Below are positions 7,921 to 15,820 of a stretch of DNA of 54,217 nucleotides, piece by piece (position 1 is the stretch's first letter; every line of letters begins with the position of its first letter). The stretch spans positions 1 to 54,217 of the forward strand of contig JBOHVS010000026.1 in the NCBI GenBank assembly GCA_050735975.1. Reading direction: 5' to 3'. The notes below the pieces were generated by a model, which was not told where the DNA came from, searched no databases, and was given only the letters and a program-made list of their open reading frames with translations. Source of the stretch: DATMBL01 sp050735975. GTDB taxonomy: Bacteria > Desulfobacterota > Binatia > UBA9968. The translations under genes were made by a program, and so were the position numbers.

Positions 7921-9341
7921 ACGATCTGCCGCCAAAACATAACCATATCCACCTTATTGCCATTTGTGGAGTCGGGATGGCTTCTTTAGCGGGCTTGCTT
8001 CAGTCACGAGGGTACCGGGTGACCGGCTCGGACGAGAATGTCTATCCGCCCATGAGCGCATATCTTCAGGGGATCGGTATCCCCATCCTTACGGGATACA
8101 AGCGGGAGCACATCGCGGTTCGACCCGATCTGGTGATCGTCGGTAACGTCGTGACAAGGAGCAATCCTGAAGTTCAGGCGGTTCTCGAGGACGATATTCC
8201 GTATATCTCATTCCCGGATGCGTTAGGAAAATTCCTTATCGGATCTCGTCAAGCCCTGGTCATTGCGGGGACGCACGGCAAAACGACCACGACCGCGCTT
8301 GCCGCTTGGGTTCTGGCGAGCGCCGCGCTGGATCCTGGCTTCTTTGTCGGTGGTGTGCCGATTAATTTTGGCAGCGGCTGGAATCCTGGAACCGGGAGCC
8401 ACGTCGTTTTGGAGGGTGATGAATATGACAGCGCGTTTTTCGATAAAGGACCGAAGTTTCTCCATTACCGGCCTTACCGAGCGATCCTGACGAGCTTGGA
8501 ATTCGATCATGCGGACATTTACCGGGATCTGCATCACCTCAAAGACGCGTTTCGGCAATTCGTGCGACTGATTCCACGGGACGGTATGCTAGTCGCATGC
8601 TATGATGACCCGGCTGTGAGCGAAGTTGCGAGCGCGAGTTGCTGCCGTGTGATTTCGTACGGCGACGATAGCGCTTTCGAGTGGAGCGCCAAAAACGTGC
8701 TTGCACAGCAGGGGAAAACGTTTTTTGAGCCCTGCCACAAAGGGAAATCGGACGGTGAGATCGAGCTGGCCCTGATCGGCCGGCACAATGTCAAGAACGC
8801 TTTGGCAGTGTACGCCATTGGTCGGGAGATAGGCCTGGCTCGCGGGGATCTGCTGGGAGCATTCGCGAGCTTCTCAGGAGTGAAGCGACGCCAAGAGATT
8901 AAAGGAGAAAAGGGAGGGGTCCTGGTCATCGACGACTTTGCCCATCATCCGACGGCGGTCAGGGAGACGATCGACGCGGTAAGAGCAGCCTATCCGGGAC
9001 GGCGACTTTGGGCGGTATTCGAACCGCGGAGCAACACCAGCAGAAGGAGGATTTTTGCTCGCGAGTTTGCTCAGGCACTCGCCAGCGCCGACCGAGTGAT
9101 CGTGGCGGGGCTCTATAGGCCGGAAAAAATTCCTGAACAGGAGCGACTGAAGCCGGCGGAGGTAGTCGAGGAGATTAACCGGTCATGCGGCGCCTGCGCC
9201 CGCTACGTGGAAAGCGCCACTGAAATCCCGCCTCTGCTTGTGAGCGAAGCACGCCCCGGCGATCTTGTGCTGGTGATGTCCAACGGCGGCTTTGACGGAG
9301 TTCAGGAAAAAATCTTGCACGCTTTGTCAGCACGCGATTAG
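7917..9341 (+). CDS. mpl: UDP-N-acetylmuramate:L-Ala-gamma-D-Glu-meso-DAP ligase Mpl
   Basis: Mpl attaches recycled tripeptide (or tetra/pentapeptide) to UDP-MurNAc. The 474-residue protein shows the Mur ligase Rossmann start HLIAICGVGMASLAGLL, the ATP loop GTHGKTTTT (118-126), the Mpl-type GDEYDSAFFDKGPKFLHYRP segment and FEPRSNTSRRRIF late in the chain. It is translationally coupled (ATGA) to the S12 hydrolase. Together with LdcA this is a compact recycling operon. Confidence 0.95.
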   Translation: MNDLPPKHNHIHLIAICGVGMASLAGLLQSRGYRVTGSDENVYPPMSAYLQGIGIPILTGYKREHIAVRPDLVIVGNVVTRSNPEVQAVLEDDIPYISFPDALGKFLIGSRQALVIAGTHGKTTTTALAAWVLASAALDPGFFVGGVPINFGSGWNPGTGSHVVLEGDEYDSAFFDKGPKFLHYRPYRAILTSLEFDHADIYRDLHHLKDAFRQFVRLIPRDGMLVACYDDPAVSEVASASCCRVISYGDDSAFEWSAKNVLAQQGKTFFEPCHKGKSDGEIELALIGRHNVKNALAVYAIGREIGLARGDLLGAFASFSGVKRRQEIKGEKGGVLVIDDFAHHPTAVRETIDAVRAAYPGRRLWAVFEPRSNTSRRRIFAREFAQALASADRVIVAGLYRPEKIPEQERLKPAEVVEEINRSCGACARYVESATEIPPLLVSEARPGDLVLVMSNGGFDGVQEKILHALSARD

Positions 9342-9616
9342 CAAAGCAGACAGCAAAGGCAAGGAGCATGGAGCAAACGACAGAACGCTTTGCGCTTAGA
9401 AATCTAACGTTTCAAATGTTGAACAAAACCACTTCAAGAATTTATCGCGCCAAGACGCCAAGGCGCAAAGATCCAAAGAAGAATATCTTCTTATTTCTCC
9501 CAACTTGGCGTGCTTTGCGTCTTTGCGCGAGATACAGTCTTTCCGATCTGTTCTTCATCGCGATATTTCAAATATCTTTGGCTAGCTCTTAGCGCTTTGC
9601 TAATGTAAGTAGTCGG
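9342..9616. repeat. Intergenic word-like repeats with an imperfect hairpin
   Basis: This gap holds AGCAAAGG/AGGAGCATGGAGC words, then two imperfect complementary arms, 9445-9470 (TCGCGCCAAGACGCCAAGG...) and 9504-9530, separated by about 33 bases. No gene is supported. The hairpin may terminate the convergent mpl and 9617-9856 transcripts, though no clean T-tract is present. Confidence 0.6.
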
Positions 9617-9856
9617 TTATCGCGATAGATAAAGGTTTGCGCATTCACGACTGCAGAAGTACCGGCCCTCCTGCAAAATCGCTTCTCCTTTGGGCAGATA
9701 AGCGCCGCATTGCGGATCAAGCACCATGTCCTCTGCATCCCGCCGCGCGGCGTGGTTGAACTGTTTCGAGCGCTGACGGCGGCTGGCAAAGAAAGCCCTC
9801 AAGACGAGAATCAATGCGCAGATTATACCTAAAAAGAGAACCAGCCGGATCAGCAC
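9617..9856 (-). CDS. Small membrane-anchored CxxxC protein (PP0621/TRASH-like)
   Basis: A 79-residue protein with one N-terminal transmembrane helix (LVLFLGIICALILVLRAFF), a basic linker and a short metal-binding-like domain: DPQCGAYLP followed about 18 residues later by YFCSRECANLYL. This DPxCG...FCSxxC layout is that of PP0621/TRASH-type proteins, likely a single zinc ribbon. The function is unknown. It is upstream on the minus strand of the word-like repeat gap and directly downstream of folK. Confidence 0.75.
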   Translation of the reverse strand: MLIRLVLFLGIICALILVLRAFFASRRQRSKQFNHAARRDAEDMVLDPQCGAYLPKGEAILQEGRYFCSRECANLYLSR

Positions 9857-9893
9857 GAATACGTTCCTGTACCTACAGGCGATCGCAAATATA

Positions 9894-10397
9894 TCAGGAA
9901 TGGTGAAGAGTAACCCGTTTGTGGTCTTTGACGTTCACGAGCAATTCGGAGATCGTGATACCTAGCTCTGGATGGACAACCTGCGGCGCAATTTCGCTGA
10001 GCGGCACCAAAACGAACTTTCGGTTGGGCATCTCCGGATGGGGTATCCGCAGGTTCTTTTTTTTCACCACCAAGGCGTCGTACAGGAGGATGTCCAGGTC
10101 GATGATCCGGGCGCCCCAGCGCTTCTTAACCTTCTTGCGACCCATCGCCCGCTCGATGTTCTTGAATTTCTTGAGGAGCATGTCGGGTTTGAACTTGGTT
10201 TCGATTTCGATTGCGCCGTTGACGTACCAGTCCTTCGAATCGCCCAAGGGTTCACTGTCATAGAACGAAGATTCCTTGATGATCCTGGTGTCAGGGAGTT
10301 TGGCCAGTCGGCTTAGAGCCTCCAAGAAATTCTCTTTCTTGTTCCCTACATTGGAACCGACCCCGATATAAACTTGATGGGTTACCGCGCTTGCCAT
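9894..10397 (-). CDS. folK: HPPK, folate synthesis
   Basis: 6-hydroxymethyl-7,8-dihydropterin pyrophosphokinase transfers pyrophosphate from ATP in folate synthesis. The 167 residues have YIGVGSNVGNKKENF at the N-terminus, the signature RWGARIIDLDILLYD and the closing IPHPEMPNRKFVLVPLSEIAP. Full length. It lies 27 bases downstream of dapL on the same strand, probably cotranscribed. Confidence 0.96.
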   Translation of the reverse strand: MASAVTHQVYIGVGSNVGNKKENFLEALSRLAKLPDTRIIKESSFYDSEPLGDSKDWYVNGAIEIETKFKPDMLLKKFKNIERAMGRKKVKKRWGARIIDLDILLYDALVVKKKNLRIPHPEMPNRKFVLVPLSEIAPQVVHPELGITISELLVNVKDHKRVTLHHS

Positions 10398-10424
10398 CGC
10401 GCTGTTGTACGGGAAAGGACCCCC

Positions 10425-11597
10425 TTAAAGCTTGACCCGGCGGATTCTTTCCGCAACCTCCTTTAGTCGTTCTTTATCGACGCAGACCGTAAATCTAACG
10501 TACCCTTCTCCGGCTTCTCCGAATCCGTTACCCGGGGTCGTAACCACGCCGGCTTCGTCCAGTAGTTTGGTAGTAAACTCGGCCGAAGTGAGGCCCCTGG
10601 GAACGGAAACCCAAACATAGAAAGTCGCTCGTGGCTTTTCACACTCGAGACCGACAGCGCGTAGGCCATCGACCAAGATATCGCGGCGCTCTTGATAGAT
10701 CTTTCGAGAAGGCTCGATGACCCGATCGGCCAATTTCAACGCCTCAACGCCGGCTTCCTGGATGGCCTGAAAGATCCCCGAATCAAGATTGGATTTCGCC
10801 TGCCCGAGGCCGCCGACCAACTCCGGATTGCCCACCGCCATGCCAATCCGCCAGCCAGTCATATTGAACGTCTTCGATAACGAATGGAATTCGATGCCGA
10901 CCTCTTTGGCGCCTTCGAGTTCTAGAAAACTCAACGGGCGATAGCCGTCGTAACCCATCTCGCTGTAGGCCGCGTCGTGGCAGACAATGACGTTATAGCG
11001 ATTAGCAAACTCGATCACCCGCCGGTAAAAATCCGTGTCCGCCACAGCTGCCGTGGGATTGTTGGGGTAATTGATCCAAAGCAGTTTTGCCTGTTTGGCG
11101 ATGTCTGTTGGAATGGAATCCAGGTCGGGGAGAAAGTGATTTTCTTTGGTCAATGGTAGAAAGTAGTTCTTCCCGCCATTGAATGCGGTGCCGATATGGT
11201 AAACTGGATAGCAGGGGCTTGCGACCAATACTACATCTGCAGGATCGACGAAGGCGACTGCCATGTTGCCGATGCCTTCCTTCGAGCCGATCAGAGAAAC
11301 GACCTCGGTCGCGGGGTCGAGCTTTACATTGAAGCGGCGCAGATACCAGTCCGCTACCGCCTGACGAAACTCCGCAAGCCCGGGGCTGCTCGGATAGCGG
11401 TGATTAGCCGGTTTGCTGGCGCATTCGATCAGTTTTTCTACTATATTCGCGGGAGTGGGAATGTCGGGATCGCCGATCCCAAGGTCGATGAGATCGACCC
11501 CTCGGGCCAAGACCTGACGTTTCCTCCGGTCGATCTCGGCGAATAGGTAAGGGGGTAAGTCATTGATTCTTCGGGATTTCTTGATGTTGATGGACAA
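10425..11597 (-). CDS. dapL: LL-diaminopimelate aminotransferase
   Basis: A PLP-dependent aminotransferase that makes LL-DAP from tetrahydrodipicolinate in one step, replacing the succinylase route. The 390-residue protein shows RINDLPPYLFAEIDRRK and DLGIGDPDIPTP, typical of the DapL class, the conserved INYPNNPTAA and the cofactor lysine in SLSKTFNMTGWR (lysine 242). The start is TTG at 11597 with GGAGG ten bases upstream. DAP from this route would feed the murein recycled by the nearby Mpl operon. Confidence 0.9.
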   Translation of the reverse strand: MSINIKKSRRINDLPPYLFAEIDRRKRQVLARGVDLIDLGIGDPDIPTPANIVEKLIECASKPANHRYPSSPGLAEFRQAVADWYLRRFNVKLDPATEVVSLIGSKEGIGNMAVAFVDPADVVLVASPCYPVYHIGTAFNGGKNYFLPLTKENHFLPDLDSIPTDIAKQAKLLWINYPNNPTAAVADTDFYRRVIEFANRYNVIVCHDAAYSEMGYDGYRPLSFLELEGAKEVGIEFHSLSKTFNMTGWRIGMAVGNPELVGGLGQAKSNLDSGIFQAIQEAGVEALKLADRVIEPSRKIYQERRDILVDGLRAVGLECEKPRATFYVWVSVPRGLTSAEFTTKLLDEAGVVTTPGNGFGEAGEGYVRFTVCVDKERLKEVAERIRRVKL

Positions 11598-11620
11598 CGC
11601 TAAGCAACCTCCGTGCTAAA

Positions 11621-11682
11621 ATCGCACTGTTTGTACATGTTTTTTACGACTTTGACAACTGTCCAATAAAAATACCTATTTT
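11621..11682. promoter_or_regulatory. Divergent promoter region between dapL and the YacP-like gene
   Basis: On the plus strand TTGACA (11652-11657) stands 19 bases before TATTTT (11677-11682). On the minus strand TTGTCA overlaps the same place and is followed 17 bases later by TACAAA. Both are plausible weak sigma-70 sites serving the two diverging genes. Nothing else is visible in this 106-base gap. Confidence 0.35.
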
Positions 11683-11703
11683 AAAGAATCCGGGGCAAGA
11701 GCG

Positions 11704-12201
11704 ATGGAAATTATCGTTGACGGTTACAATTTGATCGGTAGCGACGGAGGACTGCACGGTGATCTCGAGCATAAAAGAGGCTGGCTTATCCAACGATTAT
11801 CGCTCTATCAGCGAACGAAGGGTTTTGGTGTCATCCTGGTATTTGATGGCTGGCGATCCGGCTCAATGGACGAAGTCGGGGAGAAAAAGGACGGGATTAC
11901 GGTTGTCTATTCCCGGCAGGGAGAAAAAGCGGATAGTGTGATCGTACGGATCGCTCGGCAGAAGGGCAGCGGCTGTGTCGTCGTAACCTCGGACCGCGAA
12001 GTTCGAAGTGCGGTTGAGAGATTTGGCGCCACCGCAATTTACTCCGGAGAGTTTGGCGCTATCATGCGCAGTCTAGATACCCCTTTCAATGACGATGAAG
12101 CGGATCTACCGAAAGATCGAGGGCTCAAGAAGGGAAATCCCCGACAGTTGTCCAGGACGGAACGAAAGCGGCGCGAGAAGCTCAGGAAGCTCAGGCCATG
12201 A
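11704..12201 (+). CDS. NYN-domain ribonuclease-like protein (YacP/Rae1 family)
   Basis: 165 residues of the YacP NYN (PIN-like) nuclease family. Acidic motifs are IIVDGYNLIG (aspartate 6), ILVFDGWRSGS and VTSDREVRSAVERFGA. The best-known member, Rae1, cleaves mRNA on the ribosome; activity here is inference. The C-terminus is lysine/arginine-rich (LSRTERKRREKLRKL), consistent with RNA binding. It stands alone, diverging from dapL. Confidence 0.8.
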   Translation: MEIIVDGYNLIGSDGGLHGDLEHKRGWLIQRLSLYQRTKGFGVILVFDGWRSGSMDEVGEKKDGITVVYSRQGEKADSVIVRIARQKGSGCVVVTSDREVRSAVERFGATAIYSGEFGAIMRSLDTPFNDDEADLPKDRGLKKGNPRQLSRTERKRREKLRKLRP

Positions 12202-12361
12202 AAATCAGAAGTCGTAGATAAGAAGTCAGAATTCGGAATTTATAAGTCAGCCGCGGAGAATCCAGCAGTCAGAAGTCGGTAGACGTAAAGGTGAGGGGAT
12301 TCTGGATTCCGACTCCTGAGTTCTGAATTCCTGAGTTGCCGAAACGTGATCCCGCCGCGCG
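12202..12361. repeat. Intergenic GTCAGAAGTC/GAATTC word repeats
   Basis: The gap after the YacP-like gene is built from repeated words (AGAAGTC, CAGAATTC, CTGAGTTCTGAATTC) on both strands, with inverted pairs such as GAAGTCAGAATTC and GAATTCCTGAGTTGC. The same words recur at 15600-15650. No gene or clean terminator is recognisable. It ends at a rhomboid remnant. Confidence 0.6.
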
Positions 12362-12424
12362 ACGATGTTTCTTCACGGCGGTTGGCTGCACCTCATTGGC
12401 AACATGCTCTCTTATCGCGGATGA
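12362..12424 (+). pseudogene. Remnant of a rhomboid-family membrane protease
   Basis: In the frame of the ATG at 12365 the peptide MFLHGGWLHLIGNMLS appears, then stops at 12422. This matches the highly conserved HGGWxHLxGNMLxL rhomboid core helix, but no other rhomboid sequence is found on either side: an upstream stop lies at 12347, and downstream is the DUF4124 gene on the opposite strand. It therefore looks like the only surviving scrap of a deleted gene. The tail overlaps the DUF4124 gene's 3' end. Confidence 0.55.
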
Positions 12425-12894
12425 ATGTACTGGCGCGAGCCGCCGTTAAACACGCTTGGGTGAATGTATTGGCGGTTATTGAAGTCCGGGCGGAAGGCCG
12501 GCTTGCGGTGCGCGTCGGCCTTACCGGAATGTCTCTTGGGCTGGCGATTGCCGGAGTTCACCACCACAATCATGACCTCTTGAGGAGCATACACGACCGG
12601 TACCGGCTCGGGTTGTGCGGGCAAGGGTTCTAGAGTTTGTTCGGTGTCCCGGCCGGCCGGCGAGCTTTGCACGACTTCGGTTATGTTCGGCGCCGTAGTT
12701 TGGTAATTCATAAATTTGCGCGCCACGAAGCTTGACGACTTCCGTGCCGACTTCGGAACCGAATCCAGGCTGTCGGTAAAGTGGACGACCCCGTTGACGT
12801 CGGTCCATTGATAAACTTCATCCGCCAATGAGGGTGAACTTGTGAGCAGGGTTAGGGTCACAGCGAGCGCTAATCTTTTCACGGTTACCTTCAT
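12412..12894 (-). CDS. Exported DUF4124-domain protein
   Basis: 160 residues. A signal peptide (LALAVTLTLLTSSPSLADE, cleaved after SLA) is followed directly by the DUF4124 domain, visible as EVYQWTDVNGVVHFTDSLDSVP. The rest is low-complexity, proline- and histidine-rich with two tyrosine-histidine repeats at the end (RQYIHPS and RQYIHPR), perhaps in the cell envelope. The function is unknown. It follows the gene at 12913 and shares its strand. Confidence 0.85.
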   Translation of the reverse strand: MKVTVKRLALAVTLTLLTSSPSLADEVYQWTDVNGVVHFTDSLDSVPKSARKSSSFVARKFMNYQTTAPNITEVVQSSPAGRDTEQTLEPLPAQPEPVPVVYAPQEVMIVVVNSGNRQPKRHSGKADAHRKPAFRPDFNNRQYIHPSVFNGGSRQYIHPR

Positions 12895-12912
12895 GTCGGT
12901 CTCCCGAAAATT

Positions 12913-13614
12913 TTATTTCCGTGCGGATTTCGGTTTAATGTGACTCAGTATTCCCTGGTGAAACACCAGCACGGAACCGTCCTGATATAGCCAGTGTTCC
13001 TCAATACGGGACTGCGGCCGCTTGACTTTATCAGTCCGGATGGGTTGACCCAATATTTTCCTAACCTCAGCGCTGGTCATACCCGTGACGGCTTGGTGCT
13101 TAATGGCAGCTTGTTTGACCTCTTTTGACCAGGGCTGGTTCTCTATCCACTCGAGGCGCTTTCGTTCTTCCGCCTCCTGTTCGGCGGCTTTCTTTTTCTC
13201 ATCCGCCAACGGATCTACACTGACGATTGTCGAGTTGAACTCCTCAAGGAACGTCTCGGCGCGGAGATAACCATCCTTACCTGATTCGAATTTGATCTTG
13301 TAATAGGGATTCTTCGCCTGACGACCGACCAGCTCGGTAATCTCGAAAAATTCGTTTTTCTGAGGACGGAAGGAGCGTGCTTGAGCCGCCGGCGCAGAAA
13401 AAAAGGCAGGAAGCTTTCCATCCACGGGAACGACCCAGTAGATTTTTCCCACGCGGGTGGCCAGGGCGTCGATCTGTTTCTCGGTGTAATGGCGAGACGC
13501 AAATACCGGAAAAGCAACGAGACATGATCCGGTGAGTAAAGCGATAGCCATGACTTGTCCCAGGGCCGCGAAGCGCTTCTTGAGTTCGATCGAAATGTGG
13601 GAGAGTCCTTTCAC
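12913..13614 (-). CDS. Exported protein with SmpA/OmlA-like C-terminal domain
   Basis: A 233-residue hypothetical secreted protein. An N-terminal hydrophobic signal (VMAIALLTGSCLVAFPVFA) is followed by an SH3-like stretch around residues 40-130. A charged coiled-coil linker (EKKKAAEQEAEERKRLEWIENQPW) leads to a C-terminal domain with the GMTSAEVRKILGQP...EHWLYQDGSVLVFHQG pattern typical of SmpA/OmlA (BamE-like) domains. The start is GTG at 13614. A role in the envelope is inference. Confidence 0.75.
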   Translation of the reverse strand: MKGLSHISIELKKRFAALGQVMAIALLTGSCLVAFPVFASRHYTEKQIDALATRVGKIYWVVPVDGKLPAFFSAPAAQARSFRPQKNEFFEITELVGRQAKNPYYKIKFESGKDGYLRAETFLEEFNSTIVSVDPLADEKKKAAEQEAEERKRLEWIENQPWSKEVKQAAIKHQAVTGMTSAEVRKILGQPIRTDKVKRPQSRIEEHWLYQDGSVLVFHQGILSHIKPKSARK

Positions 13615-13931
13615 TGTGTGTGATCGTATAAAATCATCGGGCGCAAACCAAGGGCCTCGTTAAATTAGACGTAGTCGGCCGCCAAAAGTTAGCCGCGGCG
13701 GCTATGTAGGGGCAGGCCCCGGGGGTTGTTTTGGGGGACCGTTCATGCCTGGGCTACTGGGTTCTCTTGAACGCTTCGGGTTCGGCTGTTATAGGCTTAC
13801 AAAGACGTTCAGAGGGAAGCGCTGAATTCGAAGCTGGGGGTCGGCCGCGCGCCGGTGCGGTAGCTAGATAGAACCGCGGCCTGCAGCAGATCTTCGTTTA
13901 GGAGAGATGAGAGTGAGGACAGACTACCTCT
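13615..13931. other. Gene-free intergenic region between divergent genes
   Basis: About 317 bases separate the exported protein gene from the CoA-transferase gene. It includes a short GC palindrome (GGGGCAGGCCCC, 13709-13720) within a G-rich stretch carrying several runs of four or five G. No tRNA, riboswitch or convincing promoter was recognised. Confidence 0.5.
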
Positions 13932-15176
13932 ATGGCTGATTACATCAAAGAGCATTACGATTTCCCGCTGGCCCAAAAGAGCCAACACAAGCCGCTCGCA
14001 GGGGTCCGTGTAATCGACGCGGGGAACATGGTGGCGGCGCCGTTTGCCACGGTCCTGCTGGCGGACTTCGGCGCCGAAGTTATAAAGATCGAGCATCCCA
14101 AGTATGGCGACGGCCAACGGAAGCTCGAGCCGATCAAAGGCGGAATTCCTCTCTGGTGGAAATCGGTATCGCGCAACAAGCGCTGCATAACGCTCGATCT
14201 GGGCAAGCCGGAAGGAGCGGAGATTTTCAAGAAACTAATCAAGAATAAAGACATCATAGTGGAGAACTATCGCCCCGGAACTTTCGAAAGATGGGGGATC
14301 GGCTACGATGTGATTCAGGCGATCGATCCGCGAATCATCCTCTTGCGCATCTCGGGATTTGGCCAGACCGGACCGTACAGGAACCGCGCCGGCTTCGGGC
14401 GCGTCGCCGAAGCGATGAGCGGTCTGACTAATCTTATCGGCGAGCCCGATGGCCCGCCAATGTCGCCGGGTTATCCCCTAGGCGATTTGATCGCGGGGAT
14501 TTTCGGCTCATTGTCCGTGATGATCGCGCTTTACCATCGCGACCTCCGCGGCGGGGAAGGCCAGGTCATCGATCTCGCGTTGTACGAAGCGGTTTTTCGC
14601 TTTCTCGACTTCGATCCGATTCAATACGACCAGATGAAAACGGTTCACATGCGCACGGGCAATCGGGTCGCCTATGTAGCGCCAAGCTCGATGTTCAAAA
14701 CGAAGGATGGAAAATATCTGACCTTGGCTGCGAGCACACAGAACGTCTGGATGCGTTTGGCCAATGCGATCGATCGGAAAGATCTCACCACCAATCCCAA
14801 ATTTGTCGATAATCCCGCGCGAGTGGAAAATTCCGCGGAGATCAACGGCATCGTCGGCGACTGGATCGAGCGGCATACACGCGAAGAAGTCATCAAGAGA
14901 TTCGATGAGTACGAGGTGGCGTACTCGTCAGTGTTTGACATGGAGGACGTCTTCCGCGACGTTCAATACCGGGCCCGTGAGGCCATGGTGCGGGTGCCGG
15001 ACCCTGATCTCGGCGAAGCGATCGTGCAGAACGTGGTGCCAAAGTTTTCGCAAACCCCCGGCTCCGTGGATTTCCTCGGACCGAATATGGGAGAGCACAA
15101 CGAGGAAATCTACTGCGGCGAGCTGGGCCTCTCAAAGAAGCGGCTGAAAGAGCTGCGGGACGCGGGCATCATCTGA
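13932..15176 (+). CDS. CaiB/BaiF-type CoA-transferase (family III)
   Basis: 414 residues, the normal length. It begins with the family core LAGVRVIDAGNMVAAPFATVLLADFGAEVIKIEHP. The catalytic aspartate is expected in GYPLGDLIAG (residue 185), and RISGFGQTGPY is the usual family motif. Family III enzymes move CoA between carboxylic acids or activate acids such as carnitine, formyl- or aromatic-acid derivatives; the substrate here is unknown. It stands at the left edge of the catabolic block on the plus strand. Confidence 0.9.
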   Translation: MADYIKEHYDFPLAQKSQHKPLAGVRVIDAGNMVAAPFATVLLADFGAEVIKIEHPKYGDGQRKLEPIKGGIPLWWKSVSRNKRCITLDLGKPEGAEIFKKLIKNKDIIVENYRPGTFERWGIGYDVIQAIDPRIILLRISGFGQTGPYRNRAGFGRVAEAMSGLTNLIGEPDGPPMSPGYPLGDLIAGIFGSLSVMIALYHRDLRGGEGQVIDLALYEAVFRFLDFDPIQYDQMKTVHMRTGNRVAYVAPSSMFKTKDGKYLTLAASTQNVWMRLANAIDRKDLTTNPKFVDNPARVENSAEINGIVGDWIERHTREEVIKRFDEYEVAYSSVFDMEDVFRDVQYRAREAMVRVPDPDLGEAIVQNVVPKFSQTPGSVDFLGPNMGEHNEEIYCGELGLSKKRLKELRDAGII

Positions 15177-15201
15177 GCACAAAACACTCCTGTAGAGCTT
15201 C

Positions 15202-15573
15202 ATGGCAGAAAAAATCCTCGTGGTCGAAGACGACATTATAATTCGAGAAAGCATCCGCGAGGTGCTGAGAACAGAGGGTTACGAAGTGGAGGAGGCCAGC
15301 GACGGGGCTCAAGCGCTCGGGCTGCTTAAGAATCGGCGCTTCGATCTTGTGATTTCCGATTTCGTCATGCCGCGTATGGATGGCCTCAAGGTCGTCGAGG
15401 AGGTTCACTCAACGTCGCCGCAGACTCCGGTGATATTTCTGACAGGGCACCTTTCCAGGAAATCAGCGGAGGCGCTGTTGAACGGAATGGCGGAGTTTAT
15501 TCAGAAGCCCGTTACCTTCGAGCTTTTACTTTCTATGATACAACGGCTCCTGCGGCCAAGATTCGAGCACTAA
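15202..15573 (+). CDS. Single-domain response regulator (CheY-like receiver)
   Basis: A 123-residue stand-alone receiver domain. Phosphorylation residues are all present: acidic pair D10/D11, phospho-acceptor D53 in ISDFVMPRMDG, threonine 81 and lysine 102. No DNA-binding or enzyme domain is attached and no histidine kinase gene is in the window, so its partner is elsewhere. It follows the CoA-transferase by 25 bases on the same strand. Confidence 0.9.
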   Translation: MAEKILVVEDDIIIRESIREVLRTEGYEVEEASDGAQALGLLKNRRFDLVISDFVMPRMDGLKVVEEVHSTSPQTPVIFLTGHLSRKSAEALLNGMAEFIQKPVTFELLLSMIQRLLRPRFEH

Positions 15574-15820
15574 GTGGCAAAGCGCAAGGAGCAAAGAGCA
15601 TAGAGCAGACGTCAGAGATCAGAAGTCAGAAGTCAGAGATCAGGAAACAATCCGCGATTTGCAATCCGCAATTCGCAATTGGATCTTCACCGCCTCCGGC
15701 TCCCTGCTTTCTCCCATGCGCTTAGCCCCGTAGCGACAGATTCGCGCGCCTTGCATCCGGGACCTTTTAGATCGTATCAGGTTCATTCTGAAATCCGCGC
15801 TCTAAACCCAAGCAATTTGC
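15574..15820. repeat. Intergenic word repeats (AGAAGTCAGA, GATTTGCAATCCGCAATT)
   Basis: The gap between the receiver gene and the convergent aldolase gene begins with GCAAGGAGCAAAGAGCATAGAGC words, then several copies of TCAGAAGTCAGA and then CAATCCGC/GCAATTCGCAATT. These belong to the same families as the gaps at 9342, 12202 and 42592. No gene or terminator was recognised. Confidence 0.6.
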
